NCBI GenBank assembly: GCA_002104905.1
Contig: MCFE01000501.1
Span: 1 to 64,000, forward strand
Origin: Basidiobolus meristosporus CBS 931.73
Lineage: Eukaryota; Basidiobolomycota; Basidiobolomycetes; Basidiobolales; Basidiobolaceae
Reading direction: 5' to 3'
DNA length: 64,000 nucleotides
The notes under the pieces are model-generated. The model worked only from the letters and a program-made list of their open reading frames with translations. It was not told the origin of the DNA and made no database searches. Shown here piece by piece: positions 58,613 to 64,000 of this stretch (positions are counted from its first letter, which is position 1; every line of letters starts with the position of its first letter). Made by a program: the position numbers and the translations under genes.

Positions 58613-59354
58613 GGAGACAGTCACCAACAGGGGAAATCTTTATTTCTGCTGAAACAAAGAAGCCAGTGCTATTGTTGTGGCATTGATCCAAGAGTGTGTA
58701 GCTGAGGGGAATTTGTAGGTAAGTTAATCAAGAGAAATGATGGTTCTTCAGTACTCAAGACACTGTTCAGCAGGAAGGGGGTAGCAAGTGGGATAAGGAT
58801 GATTTGTGAGCAACATTGATCATGGGAGTATGATAGGGATTGATATTCATAATGAAGGGAGTGTGTTGTTTCAGATATTGCTGCCAAAGGTCTGTCAAGT
58901 GCTCAGGCAGGCCAGCTTGGGTTTTTCTGACTGCAGAATATAATGAGCAAACTTCTTGACATCAGGATCTCCAAGTATTGTTCTCCAGCAGGAGCCAGGT
59001 GTAGTGTGGTGTGTTCTCATCCAGGCCTTGAGCAGTGGGTTGTTGCAGTGGTGAAGTCTGTGATATATTCCGGTTCTATGGTAGAGAAGTCTGATTTTAT
59101 AGGGCATAAAGCCAAAAGCACCAAGAATTGCATGTCTGTAGTGGCATTCAGGCAGATGAGGCACCAAGGAGGTAATACACCAGACTGCAAACTTGTCAAG
59201 CTTAGTGCAGTCTCTAGAAGTTAGTGAGAGAAGTGGTAAGCCAAATTCCAGGACAGGGAAGACAAACTGCTTGAGTAGAAGGAGACAGCTGGGAGCTGAA
59301 GTTGTAGGAGGAGAAACAGCCAGTAGTTTGTGGAGTGCCTGTCTTGCCAGGAGG
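58613..59354 (-). mobile_element. Telomeric LINE copy 1, 5'-truncated (742 bp)
   Basis: On - it encodes the C-terminal part of the LINE reverse transcriptase protein (LARQALHKLLAV, FPVLEFGLPLLSLTSRDCTK, HLPECHYRHAILGAFGFMP), then the 3' UTR with AATAAAGATTTC and the terminal hairpin. Its hairpin has one mismatch (CCCC for CACC). It is truncated inside the coding region at 59,354, directly against TTAGGG. Unlike copy 2, it has a Tyr codon after GFMP. Confidence 0.93.
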
Positions 59355-59360
59355 TTAGGG
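59355..59360 (+). repeat. Telomere repeat unit
   Basis: A single TTAGGG between LINE copy 1 and element X. Confidence 0.85.
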
Positions 59361-59977
59361 GGGATGAAAATCACCAAAGGGTGAAATCTTTATTAAATAA
59401 TAAATAAAGAAGCCAAGTTTGAATATGGGAATCTGGAATGAAGAAGGCCTATAAGATAAACTTGGACTTTGCTGTTTCCCAAATATCCTCAATATCAAAG
59501 TCTAGAGAAGAATGTAGCAAAACTGCTTATTCACTGCAATACTTCTTGAGGAAGTTTGTGACTTGAAGTGAAGGAGAGTTTTTCAATAAGCTGGTAAATC
59601 TTTTGAGGAGTTCTTTTTCAAGAGAGAATGGTACAAAGAGTGGAATGTCCAAATGATGTCTAAATATATGCTCTGAGAGCTCCCAATCCAGCATATTTTT
59701 GACTTCTTCTGTAAAATCTTCAACAATATCCTTATCAAGAATAACTTGCAGGAGATCCCTGGCAATGTACTGAATGTTATTTATCTTAGGCATATGAATA
59801 CCTAGGTCCTTGAGGTAGTTTCTCTGTTCTGATATTGGGAGATAGCCTGCATTTCTGAAATTGCAAACAGCCCAATTGGCAGTGGGAGGAGTATCAGGGC
59901 TGACAGGGAGTCTGCTTCTGGCTCTAGAGTGCACTGGCTTAGGAGACTGTCTTGATGGAAGGGCAGCTTGTTTTGGG
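59361..59977 (-). mobile_element. Telomeric element X, 5'-truncated, unknown family (617 bp)
   Basis: It shares the 3' terminus (AATAAAGATTTCACCC then TTGGTGA) with the LINE and SINE, but its coding is different. An open frame at 59,527-59,934 (up to 135 codons) contains YLKDLGIHMPKINNIQYIAR and DIVEDFTEEVKNMLDWELSE, with no domain I recognise. It may be the C-terminus of another non-LTR element's protein. Confidence 0.75.
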
Positions 59978-59983
59978 TTAGGG
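59978..59983 (+). repeat. Telomere repeat unit
   Basis: A single TTAGGG between element X and a 46-bp stub. Confidence 0.8.
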
Positions 59984-60029
59984 GAGGGAAAGTTACCAAG
60001 GTAGGTGAAATCTTTATTTGATTTCAGAC
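59984..60029 (-). mobile_element. 46-bp 3' stub of a telomeric element
   Basis: Only the 3' terminus is present: AATAAAGATTTCACCTACCT then TTGGTAAC on -, flanked on both sides by TTAGGG. It is an extreme 5' truncation. Confidence 0.75.
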
Positions 60030-60041
60030 TTAGGGTTAGGG
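60030..60041 (+). repeat. Telomere repeat, two units
   Basis: TTAGGGTTAGGG precedes the 3' end of LINE copy 2. Confidence 0.9.
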
Positions 60042-62838
60042 GGGGAGACAGTCACCAACAGGTGAAATCTTTATTTCAGTTGAAACAAAGAAGCCAGCGC
60101 TACTGTTGTAGCTTTGATACAAGAGTGTGTAGCTGAGGGGAATTTGTAGGTAAGTTAATAAGAAGTGATGATAGTTCTTCAGTGCTCAGGACACTGTTCA
60201 GTGGGAAGGGGGGTAGCAAGAGAGGTAAGAATGACTTGTGAACAACATTAATGAGGGGAATGTGATAAGGATTGATATTCATCATAAAGGGAGTGTGCTG
60301 CTGCAGATATTGCTGCCAAAGGTCTGTCAAGTACTTCAGGTAGGCCAGCTTGGGTTTTTCTGACTGCAGAATATAGTGAGCAAACTTCTTGACTTCAGGA
60401 TCTCCAAGTATAGTTCTCCAGCAGGAGTCAGGTGTAGTGTGGTGTGTTCTCTTCCAGGCCTTAATCAGTGGGTTGTTGCAGTTGTGAAGTCTGAGGTATA
60501 ATCTGGTTCTAAGGTAGAGAAGTCTGATCTTTTAAGGCATAAACCCAAAAGCACCAAGAATAGCATGTCTGTAGGGGCATTCAGGCAAATGAGGCACCAA
60601 GGAGGTAATGCACCATACTGCAAACTTGTCAAGCTTAGTGCAGTCTCTAGAAGTAAGAGAGAGAAGTGGTAAGCCAAATTCCAGGACAGGGAAGACAAAC
60701 TGCTTGAGTAGAAGGAGGCAGCTGGGAGCTGAAGTTGTAGGAGGAGTAACAGCCAGTAGCTTGTGGAGTGCCTGTCTTGCCAGGATAATTCTCTTCCTCA
60801 GGTGTGCTCCAGAGTCTAGTCCAGTAGGAAGGAAAGGAAAGCCATGATATGTAGCAGAAACCTGAGCAGGTAGAGTGGAGTTCTCCAAGTTGATGGGAGA
60901 GCCCAAAGGTACTGTCTTTGCAATGGAAAGCTGGAGATTATTCTTCTGCAGATACTGGTGGATGGTCTGGGAGTCATGTTGCACATTGGAGGAGGATATT
61001 CTGATGTCATCAGCAAAGAGAGTAACCAGGCAGTCAGCTGAGAATCTTGGGAAATCATTCAGGAAGATGGCAAACAGTATAGGACCAAGCACAGAGCCTT
61101 GAACTACTCCATTAGGAACTGAGAACACAGCTGATTGCTCACTTGGGTGCAGAATTCTTGCTTGTGGATCCAGAAACAGAGATCTGACAAGGAGGGTAAG
61201 AGAGGTACTGGAGAAGCATTGCAACTTGGACCAAAGCAGATTTCTGTCAACTGAATCAAAGGCCTTAGTAATATCAAACAGAACAGAGGGATACTTGCAC
61301 TGGAGAGAGTGATCTTGGCTAAGTATGACTGCATATTCCAAGGAGAGGCCAGGAACAAAGCCAAACTGTGCAGGATGAAACTTGAGGGAGTCAGAGTAGA
61401 GCTCCTGAGCAAGCAGAAGCTCAAACACCTTTCTGCAGGTGGGCAGCAGAGATATTGGCCTGTAGGAGCTAGGATCCAGGTGCTTTCCTTTACCCTTGTA
61501 CAGTGGCAGAACATTTGCAAAGGACCATTCCTCAGGAGTAGAAAGCTGGGCTGAGCATTGCTGAAACAGTGGAAGCAGAAGTGCAGACATGGCCTTGGTA
61601 CTAGTCTTCAGAAGCTCATAGGAGATTGTGTCCACACCTGGAGCAGTAGAGTTGGGAAGCCTCTTGAGCACATTATGGATTCTCCTTTGATCAAGTGCAA
61701 GTGGGATGGGCAGAGTCTTCAAGTCAGGATGAAAGCCAGGAGTTGAATACTGCTTTGTAGAGAAGAAGATGTTAGCCAGCTGTTCTGTTGAAGGTAACTT
61801 CCTGGAAGAGGGCCTCATTGCCCTGTAGAGTCTTGATACTGTTCTTGTTATAGAGTTGGAAGATTGCAGAGGCAAAGAACTCATAATATGATCCCAGAGC
61901 TGAGTATGCAGAGTGTGGTGAATTGCCTTGGAGTGGTGTATTGCTGTCAGGAGGAGTTTCTCTGTTTTTGGGTTAGGGAAACTCAGGTAGCTTTGTTGCA
62001 GGGCTGAAACAATGGATTCCCATTTTCTTGAGGTAACAGCAGTAGTCTTGCATGGCAGTGAGAGGGAGGCAGACACCAGAATCAGATGCTTCACAAAGAG
62101 CCAGGCATAGTTGAGATCATCTGGCAGAGAAAGTAGCAAACTGGCAAGCTTCAAGTAGTTCCCAAAGTCTTTCTTCTGATTCTTGGTAGCTTTGTGGGTG
62201 AGCACAGTAAGTTTTGGCAGATTCTTCTTCACAACTGGTTGCATAGAAAGGGACCAGGCTGGGTGGTCAGAGGCTCTCAAGGATCCTAGCTCAGCTCCAG
62301 AGAATTGCTTGACTTCATTCACAAAGTAGAGGGTAGCAGCAGAAGGGCAGATCCAGTCAACACATCTTTTCTCAGATTGAGCACCTAGTGCTAGCAGATG
62401 GCTTTCTCTCAGGAAGTTCAGTAGGAATGTAGCTCTTGGCTTCATTCTTGCAGTCAGAGTAGTCTTGTTCTCAGGATGGGGAATGTTGAGATCTCCAAGC
62501 AAGATAATAGGTGTTGATATAGATTGCTGGTATTTCTGGACTTTCTGGCATATAACTTGCCTTCCTGAAGGGCAAGACTTGGAGGCAGATAGCAGAGCAC
62601 CAGACTGATAGTTGGCAACTGGAGAGCAGCACAGTAAGGGGAGTAAAGAGGAACACAGAGCTGAGGAGTATTGATGGTAGAAGAGATGAAGCAGATAGAG
62701 GAGGTATTCTTTGTTCTAGGAGTAGAAAAGCAATATAGATTAGTCAAAAGTATAGAGTGTAGCTGGACATCAATCAAACACAGGAGGGAAAATCTTGAAA
62801 GAAGTCTCTCTAGAGTTGGTCTTGATGGCTGTATGCTG
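60042..62838 (-). mobile_element. Telomeric LINE copy 2: APE-RT non-LTR retrotransposon, 2.8 kb, 5'-truncated
   Basis: This is the most complete copy. It holds the C-terminal half of an apurinic-type endonuclease, the whole reverse transcriptase, and a 3' UTR ending in AATAAAGATTTCACC and a GGTGA hairpin arm before CCCTAA. The 5' end is cut at 62,838, against TTAGGG. The endonuclease frame above about 62,640 appears shifted. I counted no CpG in 60,901-61,380. Confidence 0.95.
60100..62502 (-). CDS. LINE endonuclease (partial) and reverse transcriptase, one premature stop
   Basis: From the N-terminus, LLGDLNIPHPE and LRASDHPAWSL are the GDLN and SDH motifs of the APE endonuclease. The reverse transcriptase shows APGVDTISYELL, VLPLYKGKGKHLDPSSYRPI, SVLFDITKAFDSVDRNLL (motif A), VPNGVVQGSVLGPILFAIFL (motif B) and VTLFADDIRISS (motif C, FADD). 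The 656-codon open frame ends at 60,532, where a TAT to TAA change stands (copy 1 has Tyr). After that stop the same frame stays open to 60,100. The protein would nick or use a DNA end and copy the element RNA onto it. The start lies beyond the truncation. Confidence 0.93.
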
Positions 62839-62844
62839 TTAGGG
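62839..62844 (+). repeat. Telomere repeat unit
   Basis: A single TTAGGG between LINE copy 2 and SINE copy 1. Confidence 0.85.
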
Positions 62845-63364
62845 GGAGGAAAGTCACCAAGTGGTGAAATCTTTATTTACTTATGACAAGTATCTAAAGA
62901 AGCCAAGTTAATCTGAAGTAATTCCTAGAAAGCTAGGTCTGAGAGATATCTTCCTGGTAAGCCAGGTCTGAGAGTTGAGAATCTGAGTGGTACTATATTT
63001 CCTAGTTAGCTAGGTCTGAGAGTGGTTTCCTGGAAAGCCAGGCCTGAGAAGTGAGAATCTGAATATATCTGAGCTAAGTTATACTGGTTTGCGGTAGCTG
63101 AATTGTGGCCGGAATGGCCAGTAGACTGGGGGAACTGAGATGTATTTCTGGGCGATCACTGGCCAAATTTACTAGGCAAATCTGGCCATTAGCATTTCAA
63201 GGATTTCAGCCAATCAGAGCCTTTACTTTGCCCGATGGTTGATCAAGCCATCTCCCAATGAGCACACATCAATTTATTAATCAAATTTTGCTGGATCCAG
63301 GATTTGAACCCACAACCCTGGGTATGGAAGGGTTAGGGATAACCACAAGGCTAAGTGTTCTTGG
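62845..63364 (-). mobile_element. Telomeric tRNA-headed SINE, full length (520 bp)
   Basis: Read on -, it starts next to CCCTAA at 63,364 with a tRNA-like head: an A-box-like TAGCCTTGTGG, then a B box GGTTCAAATCC (about 63,300-63,310), the RNA polymerase III internal promoter. The body (about 63,050-63,290) is unique. Four 14-nt hairpins follow, then a tail with AATAAAGATTTCACC and TTGGTGAC shared with the LINE. It encodes no protein. Sharing the LINE tail is how SINEs borrow LINE machinery. Confidence 0.8.
62924..63042 (-). repeat. Four small hairpins in the SINE body
   Basis: Stems of 5 bp with 4-nt loops lie at 62,924-62,937 (CCTAG/CTAGG), 62,953-62,966 (CCTGG/CCAGG), 63,001-63,014 (CCTAG/CTAGG) and 63,029-63,042 (CCTGG/CCAGG). 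Each is followed on + by TCTGAGA or CCTGAGA. The fourth stem pair changes between A-T and G-C with both sides altered together. Confidence 0.8.
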
Positions 63365-63382
63365 TTAGGGTTAGGGTTAGGG
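63365..63382 (+). repeat. Telomere repeat, three units
   Basis: Three perfect TTAGGG units between the full-length SINE and the next SINE. This is the longest tract in the window. Confidence 0.95.
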
Positions 63383-63632
63383 GGAGGAAAGTCACCAAGT
63401 GGTGAAATCTTTATTTACTTATGACAAGTATCTAAAGAAGCCAAGTTAATCTGAAGTTATTCCTAGAAAGCTAGGTCTGAGAGATATCTTCCTGGTAAGC
63501 CAGGTCTGAGAGTTGAGAAGCTGAGTGGTACTATATTTCCTAGTTAGCTAGGTCTGGGAGAGGTTTCCTGGAAAGCCAGGCCTGAGAAGTGAGAATCTGA
63601 ATATATCTGAGCTAAGTTATACTGGTTTGCGG
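63383..63632 (-). mobile_element. Telomeric SINE copy 2, 5'-truncated (250 bp)
   Basis: It is nearly identical to 62,845-63,095 of copy 1, including all four hairpins. It is cut off (actggtttgcgg) at 63,632 directly against TTAGGG, so the tRNA head is missing. Confidence 0.92.
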
Positions 63633-63638
63633 TTAGGG
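63633..63638 (+). repeat. Telomere repeat unit
   Basis: A single TTAGGG before LINE copy 3. Confidence 0.85.
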
Positions 63639-64000
63639 GGGGAGACAGTCACCAACAGGTGAAATCTTTATTTTAGTTGAAACAAAGAAGCCAGCGCTAC
63701 TGTTGTAGCTTTGATACAAGAGTGTGTAGCTGAGGGGAATTTGTAGGTAAGTTAATAAGAAGTGATGATAGTTCTTCAGTGCTCAAGACACTGTTCAGTG
63801 GGAAGGGGGGTAGCAAGAGAGGTAAGAATGACTTGTGAACAACATTAATGAGGGGAATGTGATAAGGATTGATATTCATCATAAAGGGAGTGTGCTGCTG
63901 CAGATATTGCTGCCAAAGGTCTGTCAAGTACTTCAGGTAGGCCAGCTTGGGTTTTTCTGACTGCAGAATATAGTGAGCAAACTTCTTGACTTCAGGATCT
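63639..64000 (-). mobile_element. Telomeric LINE copy 3, runs off the window
   Basis: It is nearly identical to the 3' end of copy 2 (60,042-60,404), including the C-terminal frame 63,697-63,927 (DLWQQYLQQHTPFMMNINPY, QLHTLVSKLQQ) and the terminal hairpin. Its 5' end lies beyond 64,000. Confidence 0.93.

Noticed and set aside
58613-63640. CRISPR-like or satellite interpretation of the regularly recurring 3' motif
   Set aside because: Spacing is irregular and each motif is the end of a different retroelement copy; the genome is eukaryotic.

Overview
The window is fungal nuclear DNA running into a chromosome end on its right side. It probably comes from an early-diverging (zygomycete-grade) lineage. 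The evidence is (i) short spliceosomal introns of mostly 50-90 bp, with GT starts, CTAAC branch points and AG ends; (ii) a fungal gene set that includes a DEP-DH-PH-CNH Rho GEF, a TGL4/5-type lipase, Npl4, Bmt6, ribosomal eL33 and a small response regulator; and (iii) TTAGGG telomere repeats. The species is an inference and is not resolved.

Three regions differ sharply. Bases 1-26,450 are a nest of LTR retrotransposons with almost no CpG. An old Gypsy element on + is split by a solo LTR (LTR-B) and by a complete 7.15-kb Gypsy element (Gyp-A, identical-length 1,065-bp LTRs, CCGC target duplication). Decayed Copia pieces follow on -. Then comes a second Gypsy family on - (Gyp-C, GACAG duplication, integrase deleted) that carries a solo LTR-A. 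Next are nested Copia solo LTRs and a fragment resembling a Tnp2 transposase.

Bases 27,000-58,000 are the CpG-containing gene region. On - lie an N-acetylmuramoyl-L-alanine amidase with an SH3b domain, Npl4, a wax-synthase-like membrane protein, eL33, Bmt6, a Rho1 GEF, a triacylglycerol lipase and a double-RING protein. On + lie a four-domain Kunitz inhibitor, a response regulator, an acidic nuclear protein and a trypsin-fold protein that has lost all three catalytic residues. The block 36.1-49.8 kb is conserved housekeeping. The amidase, the Kunitz protein and the dead protease are secreted proteins that look lineage-specific.

Bases 58,601-64,000 are the most unusual part: an array of non-LTR retroelements joined end to end with one to three TTAGGG units between them. 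All have the same orientation, with 3' ends toward the centromere, and most are 5'-truncated. At least seven insertions from at least three families are present: an APE-RT LINE, a tRNA-headed SINE, and an element of unknown coding. All share a 3' terminus with an AATAAA motif and a TCACC/GGTGA hairpin that runs directly into CCCTAA. The layout fits reverse transcription primed on telomeric G-strand ends. The array begins where a Copia gag gene was cut and capped with telomere repeat. The SINE body has four small hairpins whose stems covary.
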